DNA of 64,000 nucleotides from G963422745 sp963422745 (GCA_963422745.1 OY730477.1:620001-684000); one strand, 5' to 3'. Positions 17,070 to 26,938 are shown, counted from the stretch's first letter. The notes: generated from the letters alone by a model not told the origin. Numbers and translations are program-made.

Positions 17070-18722
17070 GTGCCCAAGATTCTCAAGTTCAATGAAGAAG
17101 CGCGCCGTGGGCTCGAAGCCGGGGTCAACAAACTAGCCGACGCCGTCGGCGTAACGCTCGGCCCCAAGGGTCGCAACGTCGTGCTTGACAAGAAGTTCGG
17201 TGCCCCCACAATCACCAACGACGGCGTGTCGATAGCTCGTGAGGTTGAACTGGAGGACCAGTTCGAAAACATGGGTGCCCAGCTTGTGAAGGAGGTGGCG
17301 ACCAAAACCAACGACATTGCGGGCGACGGCACCACCACCGCAACCGTGTTGGCACAGGCCCTGGTGCGTCGTGGCCTACGTAATGTCGCCGCGGGTGCCA
17401 ACCCGATGGGTCTCAAGCGAGGCATGGAGAAAGCCGTGGCCGTGGCCGTTGCTGACCTAGCAGGTCAAGCCGTGCAGGTTGACGACAGCAAGGACAAGAT
17501 CGCACAGGTCGCCTCAATATCGGCCGCTGACGACGCTATCGGCGACATCATCGCCGAAGCCATCGACAAGGTCGGCAAGGACGGCGTGGTAACCGTTGAG
17601 GAGTCCAACACCTTCGGCATGGATCTCGATTTCGTCGAAGGAATGCAGTTCGATAAGGGCTATCTGTCGCCGTACTTCGTTACCGATGCCGAGCGTCAAG
17701 AAGCGGTCCTTGAGCAGCCCTACGTGTTGTTGCATCAAGGCAAGATCTCCAACGTTCAAGATCTCCTGCCTGTCCTTGAGAAGATCATGCAGTCGGGCAA
17801 ACCGCTGTTGATCGTTGCCGAGGACGTGGAAGGCGAGGCGTTGGCCACGCTTGTCGTCAACAAAATCAGGGGAACGTTCAACTCGGTTGCCGTAAAGGCT
17901 CCCGGGTTCGGTGAACGCCGCAAGGCGATGCTTCAAGACATGGCGATCCTCACAGGTGGTCAGGTCATCGCCGAGGAGGTCGGATTGAAGCTCGACACAG
18001 CGGATCTTTCGCTGCTGGGGTCGGCCCGCAAGGTCGTGGTTACCAAAGACGATACCACTGTCGTTGAGGGTGCCGGATCAAGTGGAGACGTTGAGGGGCG
18101 GATCAGCCAGATCAAAGCCGAAATCGACAACACCGACTCTGACTGGGACCGCGAGAAACTCCAGGAGCGACTCGCCAAACTTGCTGGCGGTGTCGCCGTC
18201 GTGCAGGTCGGTGCCGCAACCGAGGTCGAGCTCAAGGAGAAGAAGCACCGCATTGAGGACGCCCTCTCAGCCACCCGTGCAGCCATTGAAGAGGGGATCG
18301 TTGCCGGTGGCGGCACGGCACTGTTGCGTTGCCGCGGCGCCGTCAACGAATTGACCCTCGCTGGTGACGAAGCCACCGGCGCGAATATCATTCATTCTGC
18401 GCTGAGCGAGCCAGCGAGGCTGATCGCCGCGAACGCAGGCCACGAAGGAGCGGTTGTCGTCCGCGAGATTGAGGCCGCGTCTGGGCCGGACGGTTTCGAC
18501 GCAGCCAAGGGTGAGATGGTCAACCTCATTGAAGCCGGGGTCATTGATCCGGTCAAAGTGACCCGCGCTGCGCTTCAGAATGCAGCGTCTATAGCAGGAC
18601 TGCTTCTGACGACTGAGGCGCTGGTCGCCGACAAGCCCGAGAAAACCCCGCCCCCGGCCCCTGGTGGTGGTGGGGACCCCATGGGTGGCATGGGCGGTAT
18701 GGGTGGCATGGGCATGATGTAA
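17070..18722 (+). CDS. groEL: Chaperonin GroEL
   Basis: 550 residues from GTG 17070. Signatures include VTLGPKGRNVVLDKKFG near residue 29, NDIAGDGTTTATVLAQ near 82, the apical-domain KAPGFGERRK near 273 and EEGIVAGGGTALL near 405. The C-terminus ends in a Gly-Met repeat (GGMGGMGGMGMM), the type of tail that lines the folding cavity; some actinobacterial second copies have His-rich tails instead. Direct coupling with groES argues that this is the operon-borne copy. Confidence 0.98.
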   Translation: MPKILKFNEEARRGLEAGVNKLADAVGVTLGPKGRNVVLDKKFGAPTITNDGVSIAREVELEDQFENMGAQLVKEVATKTNDIAGDGTTTATVLAQALVRRGLRNVAAGANPMGLKRGMEKAVAVAVADLAGQAVQVDDSKDKIAQVASISAADDAIGDIIAEAIDKVGKDGVVTVEESNTFGMDLDFVEGMQFDKGYLSPYFVTDAERQEAVLEQPYVLLHQGKISNVQDLLPVLEKIMQSGKPLLIVAEDVEGEALATLVVNKIRGTFNSVAVKAPGFGERRKAMLQDMAILTGGQVIAEEVGLKLDTADLSLLGSARKVVVTKDDTTVVEGAGSSGDVEGRISQIKAEIDNTDSDWDREKLQERLAKLAGGVAVVQVGAATEVELKEKKHRIEDALSATRAAIEEGIVAGGGTALLRCRGAVNELTLAGDEATGANIIHSALSEPARLIAANAGHEGAVVVREIEAASGPDGFDAAKGEMVNLIEAGVIDPVKVTRAALQNAASIAGLLLTTEALVADKPEKTPPPAPGGGGDPMGGMGGMGGMGMM

Positions 18723-18737
18723 GCCCGATAAACCCAG

Positions 18738-18769
18738 CCCGCTGTTAGTTCTCACGAGCTGACAGCGGG
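18738..18769 (+). terminator. Hairpin after groEL
   Basis: CCCGCTGTTAG at 18738-18748 pairs with CTGACAGCGGG at 18759-18769 over 11 bp with one G-T pair and a 10-nt loop. It begins 16 nt after the groEL stop. There is no strong T-run, which is common for GC-rich actinobacterial terminators. Confidence 0.7.
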
Positions 18770-18877
18770 GTCTGGGGCCGGTTCGGTCGCTATCGGATCG
18801 GTACAGTGAGCTTATGGCGTCTGACATGGATCGCGAACTGGTGTTGTCAGGTTGGCTGTGTTGTCCTGGGATGGTGC

Positions 18878-20593
18878 ATGTCTGAGGGTCCATTCGGCTC
18901 CCGAGGCAATTCAGCCGACGGAGCCAGCCCACACCACTGGCAAATCATTTCCATCATCGCGTTCTTGATATTGGCAGTGGCAGGCGTAGTAGTGGCGTAC
19001 CTGTTGTTAGACGACAACAACGCCGCCGCCGACGGTGCGAACTCCGGGAGAGATGCACTAGTCGGCGTTGTGGAGGCGTTCCTGAACGGCGATCCGGCCA
19101 CGGCCACCAAATACGTTGAACCCGATGAGCTCTCTGCATTGCAGGACGCTGGCTTTGATCCGCTCAGCGAGCTGCGGGCCCTGACTGCGTTCCTTGACGG
19201 TACATACATTGATCGCGCAGGTGTGGATCCCGAGTCGGCTGGCTTGGCGATCCGAGCCGAACCCGTCGGAGCCGAGATGGAGCGCCTGTATTTCACGCTT
19301 GCTTCGGTTCCCGGTTCGGTTGATGTCTCGGCGCTGTTTCAGAGTTCGCTGCTCACCGAGTGGTTTCCCTTCGAATGGGACACAGCAGAATCTTCTATCC
19401 CCGTTGTTGCGGTGCGCCGGGATGGACGCTGGTACATCAGCGGCTGGTATTCATTGGCTGAGTATCTTCGAGTTCTTGCCGGTAGCCAGCGTTCGCCGGA
19501 TGCAACACAACGGCCCGTGGAGATTGGAGCGTCCACCCCCACCGAGGCTCTTGAGGTGATCGTTGACGAGGCGATGCGTCTTGATGCCCGACGGCTCCTC
19601 GGCATGCTCGACCCTATGGAAATGGCTGCGCTATATGACTACTCGGGGCTGTTTCTCAACCGTATGGAATCGGTCGCTGATGCCGTTCTTGATGCCAGAG
19701 AGTTGGACGGCTGGAGCTGGGAAGCCAAGCAGATCTCAGCTGAGGTCGCCGTGGAGGGTGACCTCAGCGTTCTTACACCGACCGTGTACCTCAGTGGTCA
19801 AGGCGAACTGACGTCGTTTGAGCTTGACTTGACGCCCGACAGCGTGGAGGTTGCCCGTACAGGCCGAGATATTTGGGGGGAGCCAACCAGCTTCGAGTTG
19901 AAAGCGCAACGTAACGGTGATTGCACTGCGTTGATCAACGGATACGACTCAGCTGAGCGGTTTTGTTCGTTGGTTGCCGAGACTTGGTTGAACCCCAATC
20001 TGGTTTTTCATCAGGTCGGGTCGCGTTGGTATTTGTCGCCGACCAGAACCGCTGGCAGGGGATCAATGTTGTATCTCGGCCTGCTCGGTTTGGGGGGCAT
20101 GACCGACGTGCTCGGCTCAATGACCACGATCGCGTTCGGATTGTCTCCGTTGACCCCCGCTGAAACCGGTGCCGAGCAGACCATGTCGTTGGATGACCTG
20201 CTATCACCGGCTCTGGGGACTCCCGATTGGTCCTATGTCCTGGAAAGCCCCGACGACGTGGCCTACGAGTTGTGGCAGTGGCTTCCAGACGACTTCGGCC
20301 TCAATATTTCAAGTGGGGTGTACGCGTACTACGGAAATACAGAGGGAGGCACTGCCGTCGTTGTGCTGGTCGCCGCGGATGATCAGGCAGCCCTCATGGC
20401 ATTGAATGATCTCGCCAGTTTGGCTGGAAGCGAATATGTTGAACGGTTCGATCGTCCGGTCCTATCGGTCGCTGGCCCCGCTGGTTCGCAGGTGCTCGCG
20501 GGAGTTGACGGACAGAATCTCATTTTGGTGGGCTCACTCGGTGGAGATAGGTCCCGAATTGAGGAACTGCTTGCTTTGCAGCTGGCAGGATAG
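18878..20593 (+). CDS. Membrane-anchored protein of unknown function
   Basis: Not recognised. From ATG 18878 the protein has 571 residues: about 20 polar residues, one hydrophobic segment (IISIIAFLILAVAGVVVAYL, about residues 21-42), then a long acidic region with no further membrane spans, so the bulk is probably outside the cell. Residues about 50-230 and 235-380 resemble two successive alpha/beta modules with WYISGWYSL- and WYLSPTRT-like endings, suggesting a repeated fold such as SnoaL-like lipoprotein domains, but this is a guess. A start further upstream (18806) would add an unlikely Trp/Cys-rich stretch. It follows groEL after the terminator, so it is probably transcribed separately. 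Confidence 0.7.
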   Translation: MSEGPFGSRGNSADGASPHHWQIISIIAFLILAVAGVVVAYLLLDDNNAAADGANSGRDALVGVVEAFLNGDPATATKYVEPDELSALQDAGFDPLSELRALTAFLDGTYIDRAGVDPESAGLAIRAEPVGAEMERLYFTLASVPGSVDVSALFQSSLLTEWFPFEWDTAESSIPVVAVRRDGRWYISGWYSLAEYLRVLAGSQRSPDATQRPVEIGASTPTEALEVIVDEAMRLDARRLLGMLDPMEMAALYDYSGLFLNRMESVADAVLDARELDGWSWEAKQISAEVAVEGDLSVLTPTVYLSGQGELTSFELDLTPDSVEVARTGRDIWGEPTSFELKAQRNGDCTALINGYDSAERFCSLVAETWLNPNLVFHQVGSRWYLSPTRTAGRGSMLYLGLLGLGGMTDVLGSMTTIAFGLSPLTPAETGAEQTMSLDDLLSPALGTPDWSYVLESPDDVAYELWQWLPDDFGLNISSGVYAYYGNTEGGTAVVVLVAADDQAALMALNDLASLAGSEYVERFDRPVLSVAGPAGSQVLAGVDGQNLILVGSLGGDRSRIEELLALQLAG

Positions 20594-20676
20594 TCGGCGC
20601 GCCTGTATCTCATATCTTGTTTGATGTTGTCGCCCTATAATGTTGCACCTTCGATCGGATATGGCGTAGTTGAATC

Positions 20677-22038
20677 TTGACCGATCAGCCTGATTCTTCG
20701 CGGCGTAGGAACTGGAGCAGTGGTGGTGGTGAGCTTCTGCTCGTATACCTCCCGCAGATCTGGACCTACACGATAGGACTATTTGGGCATTCCATCCTTG
20801 CGTATATCCTCAAACCTGAAGGCATGGGGGCCTACGCAACATGCACAGTATTCGTGTTGTTGCTGACACGTCTGTTCTTGGTGAGTTCGGAGTTTGGCAC
20901 CCAGTACTTCATGATCCGCAAGGAAATCAACGTCCACGAAGCCGTCACATTGAACGTCATCTTCTCAATCGTGGCGTCACTATTGGCTGGGGCGACAGGG
21001 TTTCTTCTGGTGCGGTTCAATGTGCCCATTCTCAGGCCGATGTTCGGACAGGCATCACGTGACTCGCTGTATCTGTCGCTGATGATGATCTTACCCCTGG
21101 CGCTGGGACACACGCTATATGTACAGGTATCAGGGCTCAGACGCTATGGACCCCTGGCGCGAGTCCAGTTCATTCGCACGACACTCGCCACGGCTTCAGT
21201 GATCGTCTTGGTGTGGTGGCTTGACCTACAAGTGAACGGGGCGGTAGTCGCCCTGATGGTCGGACATGTCGTTCTTGCTGTGCTGCTCTTGGTGGATCTG
21301 CGCCGACACTACGGGATCAGCCTGCAGCTCCCGGCTAGATCATGGTTCACCAAATCCGTTCAATTCGGTGCCAGGGCGCACCCCTTTCAGCTCGGCATCG
21401 ACTCGGAAAGACGACTCGGAATCATTGGCTTGGGCATGGTGTCAAGCCGAGCCGATGTCGGTATTTTCGCGGTGGCGGTTAGTCTGGTTGCGCGTCTGGG
21501 TGAATTGCCTCAGAGTGTCGGAGTCGTGATCTATCCAAGGTTGGTCGGAGGCACCAACGAGAATGCCCGAATCGTCGGGTTATGGCTGCGGCTTATCAGC
21601 GGAGTCATGGCAACACTAATGGTGGTTCTGCTCGTCCTGAGCAATCCCTTAGTCACGATTCTCTACAGCAAGGCATTCCTTGACGTGGTGCCGCTTCTTT
21701 GGATTCTGGCGCCGGGCATGGTGGCCTTGGCACAAGCAGCAGTGCTGGTTCCGTTCTTCAACAGCATCAATCGTCCGGGAGTTTCATCTTGGGCAATGGG
21801 GATCGGAATCGGAGCCAACCTTTTGTGTCTCGTGATCTTGTTGCCGACGGTCGGACTTACCGGAGCCGCCATCGCATTGCTGGTCGGCCTGTCGTGTCGT
21901 ACTCTGACCCTTGCGTGTATGTTCCATCGGGTCACCGGACACGGCATCGCGGCCACGTGGCTCCCACAGCGAAGTGACCTGAGCTATCTGAAATCGACGC
22001 TTCGTCAGGTGCTGCCACGACGCGAAGCATCCCGATAG
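20677..22038 (+). CDS. MOP-superfamily polysaccharide flippase-like membrane protein
   Basis: 453 residues from TTG 20677, with about 12 hydrophobic segments spread over the whole length and short connecting loops. The pattern, with an early GHSILAYILKPEGMGAYATC and a late GLTGAAIALLVGLSCR, is that of Wzx/MATE-like exporters that flip lipid-linked oligosaccharides. The substrate cannot be read from the sequence and there are no glycosyltransferases next to it. The start codon choice is tentative. Confidence 0.75.
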   Translation: MTDQPDSSRRRNWSSGGGELLLVYLPQIWTYTIGLFGHSILAYILKPEGMGAYATCTVFVLLLTRLFLVSSEFGTQYFMIRKEINVHEAVTLNVIFSIVASLLAGATGFLLVRFNVPILRPMFGQASRDSLYLSLMMILPLALGHTLYVQVSGLRRYGPLARVQFIRTTLATASVIVLVWWLDLQVNGAVVALMVGHVVLAVLLLVDLRRHYGISLQLPARSWFTKSVQFGARAHPFQLGIDSERRLGIIGLGMVSSRADVGIFAVAVSLVARLGELPQSVGVVIYPRLVGGTNENARIVGLWLRLISGVMATLMVVLLVLSNPLVTILYSKAFLDVVPLLWILAPGMVALAQAAVLVPFFNSINRPGVSSWAMGIGIGANLLCLVILLPTVGLTGAAIALLVGLSCRTLTLACMFHRVTGHGIAATWLPQRSDLSYLKSTLRQVLPRREASR

Positions 22039-22047
22039 CGTTGGGGT

Positions 22048-22197
22048 ATGCATAGGCTGCCTCCAGATCCCGCGAAGATTCTTGCTCATTGGGACGAATG
22101 GGAACGAGGCGAGACCTCCCCGGGACGGGTAATGAGCAGCCTCAAGGCAGCCGGGCTCGCCGATCTGTTGCACCAACTCGTTGAGTCGGATTCCTGA
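22048..22197 (+). CDS. Small 49-residue protein upstream of the NUDIX gene
   Basis: An ATG at 22048, 9 nt after the flippase stop, opens a 49-codon frame ending TGA at 22195-22197. It begins MHRLPPDPAKILAHWDEWER and ends with a Leu-rich amphipathic stretch (LKAAGLADLLHQLVES). The balanced composition, with a conserved-looking P-x-x-I-L-x-x-W-x-x-W-E-x-G pattern and a short helix, looks like a real small protein rather than chance. No function is proposed. The NUDIX gene starts 27 nt later. Confidence 0.6.
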   Translation: MHRLPPDPAKILAHWDEWERGETSPGRVMSSLKAAGLADLLHQLVESDS

Positions 22198-22223
22198 CTC
22201 TGCCACTGTCGTCGCGGCCGTTC

Positions 22224-23084
22224 TTGGCTCCCAGCGGTCGCGGCGGCCCGCAACACATCCCTCGTCCGGTGACGGCACGCCTCGGTGGTCCGCCACCTTG
22301 GGCGCACCTTGACCGCTATCAACCAACGATGGATGCCGTACTAGCCAAATTCGCTGCCATGCCAAGCCCGGGAGTTCGTGGCGTGCCCCGCACCTCCGCC
22401 GAGGTTGCTGCCATGCCAAACTCGCAGCATCGTGGGCGTCAGGACTCTACCCGCCAGGCTGCTGTGCTGGTTGTCCTCTACGACGACAGCTATGACTACG
22501 ACGACAGCTATGACTACGACGACAGCTACGACGGCACCGGGCCTCACGTGCTGCTCACCCGCAGATCACCCGGCCTGAGTCATCACGCCAGTGAGATATC
22601 GTTTCCCGGAGGACGCATTGACGACGGCGACCCGCACCCGTTTGGGGCAGCCCTGCGCGAAGCCAATGAAGAAGTAGCGCTTGATCCCGATTCGGTCAAG
22701 CTCGTGGGGACCCTTAACCAGTATCTAACGGTCGGCTCGCGTACGCTGATCCACCCGTTCGTGGTTGTCTCAGAAGCCGTGCCGGAGGTTCACGTGGCGT
22801 CGCCTCATGAAGTGGAGCGGATCGTGCACGTCGCACTATGCGAGTTGATGTTGTCCGACGCTTGGCGTGAGGAGATCTGGCTGTTCCCCGGTTCCGACGT
22901 AGATGCCAACGAAGGGCTCACCGTCGGTAACGGAGTCGAGCGGGCAGTGACGTTCTTTGAGTTGAACGGCGACACGATCTGGGGTGCCACGGCCGCGATG
23001 CTTCGTGATCTCCTGGTGCTCGTTACGGGCATTGGCGTTGCGAGGAGTCAGCCGAGCAGAGATTTGGGTGCAAGGCCATGGTGA
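22224..23084 (+). CDS. NUDIX hydrolase, CoA-pyrophosphatase-like
   Basis: 286 residues from a TTG at 22224 (GTG at 22269 is an alternative). The NUDIX box reads FPGGRIDDGD then ALREANEEVAL near residue 130-155, with Asp in the position usual for CoA-diphosphatase members (NudL-like). Upstream, GGPQHIPRP and GGPPPWAHL match the N-terminal extension of actinobacterial members of this group, which cleave CoA to phosphopantetheine and 3',5'-ADP. A low-complexity Asp/Tyr/Ser insertion lies between two core strands near residue 86-104, and AAMP is repeated in the linker before it. Function is inferred from family only. Confidence 0.8.
   Translation: MAPSGRGGPQHIPRPVTARLGGPPPWAHLDRYQPTMDAVLAKFAAMPSPGVRGVPRTSAEVAAMPNSQHRGRQDSTRQAAVLVVLYDDSYDYDDSYDYDDSYDGTGPHVLLTRRSPGLSHHASEISFPGGRIDDGDPHPFGAALREANEEVALDPDSVKLVGTLNQYLTVGSRTLIHPFVVVSEAVPEVHVASPHEVERIVHVALCELMLSDAWREEIWLFPGSDVDANEGLTVGNGVERAVTFFELNGDTIWGATAAMLRDLLVLVTGIGVARSQPSRDLGARPW
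22479..22532 (+). repeat. In-frame 18-bp triplicate inside the NUDIX gene
   Basis: Three consecutive 18-bp units (22479-22496, 22497-22514, 22515-22532) differ by one base only in the third. They encode the hexapeptide Y-D-D-S-Y-D three times. Confidence 0.95.
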
Positions 23085-23115
23085 TCAATTTGGATAGTTG
23101 TATGGGCAACCTCTG

Positions 23116-24657
23116 ATGAGTGGTGGTTTCGCTACCGTGTTGGTGGTTGACCTCGGTGCCCAATATGCCCAGTTGATCGCTCGCAGAATCCGCGAAGCGC
23201 GCGTGTATTGCGAGATCGTTGATCCCCGGGTCACGGCGGCGGAGATCAACAAACGCAACGTCGCTGGCATCGTATTGAGTGGCGGCCCCGCGTCGGTGCA
23301 CGTAAAAGGAGCACCATCGATTGATCCCATGGTTTATGACCTCGGAATCCCGATTCTCGGTATCTGCTATGGAGCCCAGCTAATTGCCGGACAAAATGGT
23401 GGACTAGTTGCTCGAACCGACCGTGGCGAATATGGCCGCACCACGATGACCCTCAAAGCGCAGGGGGGCCGCCTTCTTGCGGGCACGCCGACCGAGCAGC
23501 CTGTCTGGATGAGTCATTTCGATGCCATCATAAAGACCGCGCCGGGCATGCAAGCCACAGCCATGACCGCCGATGCGCCCGTGGCCGCCTTTGAGGACCC
23601 CATCCGGGCGTTGTACGGCGTTCAGTTCCACCCCGAGGTGCACCACACCCCCCACGGGCGTCACGTGATCGAACGCTTCTTGTATGACGCTTGTGGGATT
23701 GAACCCGATTGGACCATGACGTCGATTATCGATTCCGCGGTCGAACGGATCCGAGCCCAGGTAGGTGAAGGGCAGGCCATCTGTGGATTATCGGGAGGTG
23801 TGGACTCAGCAGTGGCCGCCGCGCTGGTTTATCGTGCGATCGGCGATCGGTTGACCTGTGTCTTTGTTGATACTGGTCTGATGCGGCGTGGTGAAGGTGA
23901 GCAAGTGGTTGATACCTTCCGACGTCATCTCGGGCTTAAGTTGATCCATGTAGCCGCCGCCGATCGATTCTTTGAGGCGCTAGTCGGCATCACCGATCCC
24001 GAAACGAAACGCAAGGTGATCGGCGAGGTGTTCATCAGGGTGTTTGAGGATGCCAGTACACGCATATCCGAAGCTGATTACCTCGTGCAGGGTACCTTGT
24101 ACCCGGATCTAATTGAGTCGGGCAGCGAGCACGCCGCCACTATCAAGAGCCACCACAACGTCGGGGGCATCCCCGCCGACATGAAATTCAAGTTGGTGGA
24201 ACCTCTGCGCTGGCTCTTCAAAGACGAAGTCCGCCGAATTGGTCGAAGGCTTGGTCTTCCAGACGAGATCGTCGGCCGGCAGCCATTTCCGGGTCCCGGT
24301 CTGGGAGTCCGTATCGTTGGGGAGGTCACACCCGACAAGGTGGCAACGCTGCAGGCCGCCGATGCAATCGTGCGCGAGGAACTGAGGATCGCCAGCTTGG
24401 AACAGTCGATCTGGCAGTCGTTCGCGATACTTGCTGGCGTCCGTAGCGTTGGCGTGATGGGGGACGAGCGCACCTACGGACAAACCGTGGTCATCCGGGC
24501 CGTGACCAGCGAAGATGCCATGACGGCGGATTGGGCCCGTATTCCCCACGAAGTGCTCGACACAATGAGCAGTCGTATCATCAACGAGGTTGGTGGCGTG
24601 AACCGGGTCGCTTACGACATCACTTCCAAACCTCCTGGCACCATCGAATGGGAATGA
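23116..24657 (+). CDS. guaA: GMP synthase (glutamine-hydrolysing)
   Basis: Converts XMP to GMP. From ATG 23116 there are 513 residues. The class I glutaminase half has VLVVDLGAQYAQLIARR at the start, ILGICYGAQLIAG near residue 77 with the nucleophilic Cys, and VQFHPEVHHTPHG near 172. The ATP pyrophosphatase half has GLSGGVDSAVAAAL near 223, followed by the C-terminal dimerisation part ending KPPGTIEWE, the standard GuaA terminus. A TTG at 23098 would add six residues and is less likely. Confidence 0.97.
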   Translation: MSGGFATVLVVDLGAQYAQLIARRIREARVYCEIVDPRVTAAEINKRNVAGIVLSGGPASVHVKGAPSIDPMVYDLGIPILGICYGAQLIAGQNGGLVARTDRGEYGRTTMTLKAQGGRLLAGTPTEQPVWMSHFDAIIKTAPGMQATAMTADAPVAAFEDPIRALYGVQFHPEVHHTPHGRHVIERFLYDACGIEPDWTMTSIIDSAVERIRAQVGEGQAICGLSGGVDSAVAAALVYRAIGDRLTCVFVDTGLMRRGEGEQVVDTFRRHLGLKLIHVAAADRFFEALVGITDPETKRKVIGEVFIRVFEDASTRISEADYLVQGTLYPDLIESGSEHAATIKSHHNVGGIPADMKFKLVEPLRWLFKDEVRRIGRRLGLPDEIVGRQPFPGPGLGVRIVGEVTPDKVATLQAADAIVREELRIASLEQSIWQSFAILAGVRSVGVMGDERTYGQTVVIRAVTSEDAMTADWARIPHEVLDTMSSRIINEVGGVNRVAYDITSKPPGTIEWE

Positions 24658-24718
24658 GGCAATCTGCCCTTCAGCTACGGATAGTCCAAACGTTTCGGAC
24701 CGCTACAGACGAATAACG

Positions 24719-26938
24719 ATGCCCAATTCAACCGTCCTTGAAGGCCTTAACCAAGCCCAGCACGCCGCCGTCATCCATCAAGGAGGCCCGCTACTAGTCG
24801 TGGCTGGCGCCGGTTCAGGCAAAACCCGTGTCATCACACACCGGATCGCCTATCTCATTTCCGAAGGGATGTCGCCGTTTGAGATTCTTGCGATCACCTT
24901 CACCAACAAGGCTGCCGAGGAGATGAAAGCACGTGTTGGCGCACTTGTAGGCCCAGTCGCTGAACGAATGTGGGTATCTACCTTCCACTCGGCGTGTGTT
25001 CGCATCCTGCACCGTGACGCCGAACGTCTCGGGTTTTCGAGCCGGTTCTCGATCTACGATCAAGCCGATTCGCGCCGACTCACGAGCTATGTGATTCGCG
25101 ACCTCAACCTTGATCCTCAACGCTTTCCGCCCCGCTCGGTGCGGGCTGCGATCTCTGCCGCCAAGAATGAAAATATCGGCCCCGAACACTTCGCTGATCA
25201 GGCGTATGGCCTCCAACGAAAAGTCGCTGATGTGTACTTCGAATACCAACGCCGTCTGCTGGCTGCGGGTGCCATGGACTTTGATGATCTGTTGATGCGC
25301 ACCTCGGAACTTTTTCGTGCCCATCGCGATGTGTTGGCCTATTGGCGTGGTCGTTTCGGTCATGTGCTGGTTGATGAGTACCAAGACACGAACCTCGTCC
25401 AAAACGAACTGGTCGTCATGCTCAGCAAAGAACACCGCCAGATAGCTGCAGTGGGTGACAGTGATCAGAGCATCTATTCGTTCCGTGGTGCGGATGTGCG
25501 CAACATCTTGGAGTTCGAGCGAGCGTTCCCGGATGTGACAGTGATCGTGTTGGACCGCAACTATCGTTCAACCCAGCCGATCCTCAGCGCGGCCAACGCG
25601 GTTGTGTCTCAAAATCAAGAACGTCAACCCAAGGACCTTTGGACCGATGTGTTGCCCGAGGAAGACGAAAAGAAGATCGTCCATTATCACGCCGTAGACG
25701 CCGATGATGAAGCACGATGGGTGGCCGACGAACTATCCCGACTACATAAGCACCATGACCTGGCCTGGGGCGATATGGCTGTGTTCTACCGCGTGCACAG
25801 CCAGTCACGGGTAATCGAGGAGTTTCTTTTGCGGGTGGGTATTCCGTATCGGGTAGTTGCCGGTACCCGTTTCTTTGATCGCCGCGAGGTGAAGGACGCG
25901 GTGTCCTACGTGAGGGCGGTTATCAACCCGACCGATGAGGTCAGCGTGAAGCGGGTACTGAACACCCCGAAACGCGGAATCGGCCAGGTTACGGTCGCCA
26001 GGCTTGACGCATGGGCCGCAGCGAACAATGTGGGTTTTGATCAGGCACTGTTGCACTATCTTGAGGCTGGCGTGAAGGGATCTGCACGTGACGGCATCCG
26101 GAACTTTCTCGACCTGACCGAGCAGATTCGTGAAACAGCGAACAATCCGGCCAGCGTCCTCACGGCTGTTCTGCAGGGATCCGGCTATCTCGACGAATTG
26201 CAGGAAGATGACTCGATTGAGGCCGAGACGAGGATGGAGAACCTCCTTGAGCTCATCGGTATGGCACATGAGTTTGAGACGATTGATGAGTTCCTCGAAA
26301 AGGTCGCGTTGGTAAATGAAACTGACGCTCTCGAAGACGACTTCGATGATCCGCAACGCCGAGGATCTGGTGTTGCCTTGATGACGGTGCACGCGGCTAA
26401 GGGCCTTGAGTATCCGGTGGTCTTCCTTATCGGCATGGAAGAAGGTGTCTTCCCCCACATGCGAACGATGGGAGACCCGACGGGGTTGGAAGAGGAACGC
26501 CGCTTGGCCTATGTGGGAATCACTCGGGCGATGAAACGGCTGCATCTCACCTGCGCTTGGAGTCGGATGATGCACGGGATCACCCAATACAACCCTCCGT
26601 CTCGGTTTATTGACGAGATTCCCGCCGAACTCGTTGATCGCATAGGCGATCCGGTTGGGCGACGACGACAAGGTTCGTACACCTCAAGGATCCGGTCGAG
26701 TCGCGATCATATGGTCACCGAGGCGATCAATGCGGCCTCAACGCACACAAGGTCAACCCACGATCGACTTGACTTCGCGATTGGCGATGATGTCCGTCAC
26801 TTCAAGTTCGGAGACGGCGTCGTGTTGGGTATCACTGGCGTTGGCGACAAAGCGGAAGTCTTCGTGAACTTTTCTGACTTCGGCGAAAAACACCTGTTGC
26901 TTGCTTTGGCGCGGCTGGAAAAAATCAGTATTCCCTGA
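24719..26938 (+). CDS. pcrA: ATP-dependent DNA helicase UvrD/PcrA
   Basis: 739 residues of a superfamily 1A 3'-5' helicase. Motif I is VAGAGSGKTRVITHRIA near residue 28, Ia LAITFTNKAAEEMK near 59, II HVLVDEYQDTN near 216, III GDSDQSIYSFRGAD near 247, IV VLDRNYRSTQPIL near 276, V MTVHAAKGLEYPVVF near 555 and VI EEERRLAYVGITRAM near 590. A C-terminal RHFKFGDGVVLGI module is the Tudor-like domain that binds RNA polymerase in PcrA. It works in nucleotide excision repair and removal of stalled forks. No other repair gene is adjacent. Confidence 0.95.
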   Translation: MPNSTVLEGLNQAQHAAVIHQGGPLLVVAGAGSGKTRVITHRIAYLISEGMSPFEILAITFTNKAAEEMKARVGALVGPVAERMWVSTFHSACVRILHRDAERLGFSSRFSIYDQADSRRLTSYVIRDLNLDPQRFPPRSVRAAISAAKNENIGPEHFADQAYGLQRKVADVYFEYQRRLLAAGAMDFDDLLMRTSELFRAHRDVLAYWRGRFGHVLVDEYQDTNLVQNELVVMLSKEHRQIAAVGDSDQSIYSFRGADVRNILEFERAFPDVTVIVLDRNYRSTQPILSAANAVVSQNQERQPKDLWTDVLPEEDEKKIVHYHAVDADDEARWVADELSRLHKHHDLAWGDMAVFYRVHSQSRVIEEFLLRVGIPYRVVAGTRFFDRREVKDAVSYVRAVINPTDEVSVKRVLNTPKRGIGQVTVARLDAWAAANNVGFDQALLHYLEAGVKGSARDGIRNFLDLTEQIRETANNPASVLTAVLQGSGYLDELQEDDSIEAETRMENLLELIGMAHEFETIDEFLEKVALVNETDALEDDFDDPQRRGSGVALMTVHAAKGLEYPVVFLIGMEEGVFPHMRTMGDPTGLEEERRLAYVGITRAMKRLHLTCAWSRMMHGITQYNPPSRFIDEIPAELVDRIGDPVGRRRQGSYTSRIRSSRDHMVTEAINAASTHTRSTHDRLDFAIGDDVRHFKFGDGVVLGITGVGDKAEVFVNFSDFGEKHLLLALARLEKISIP

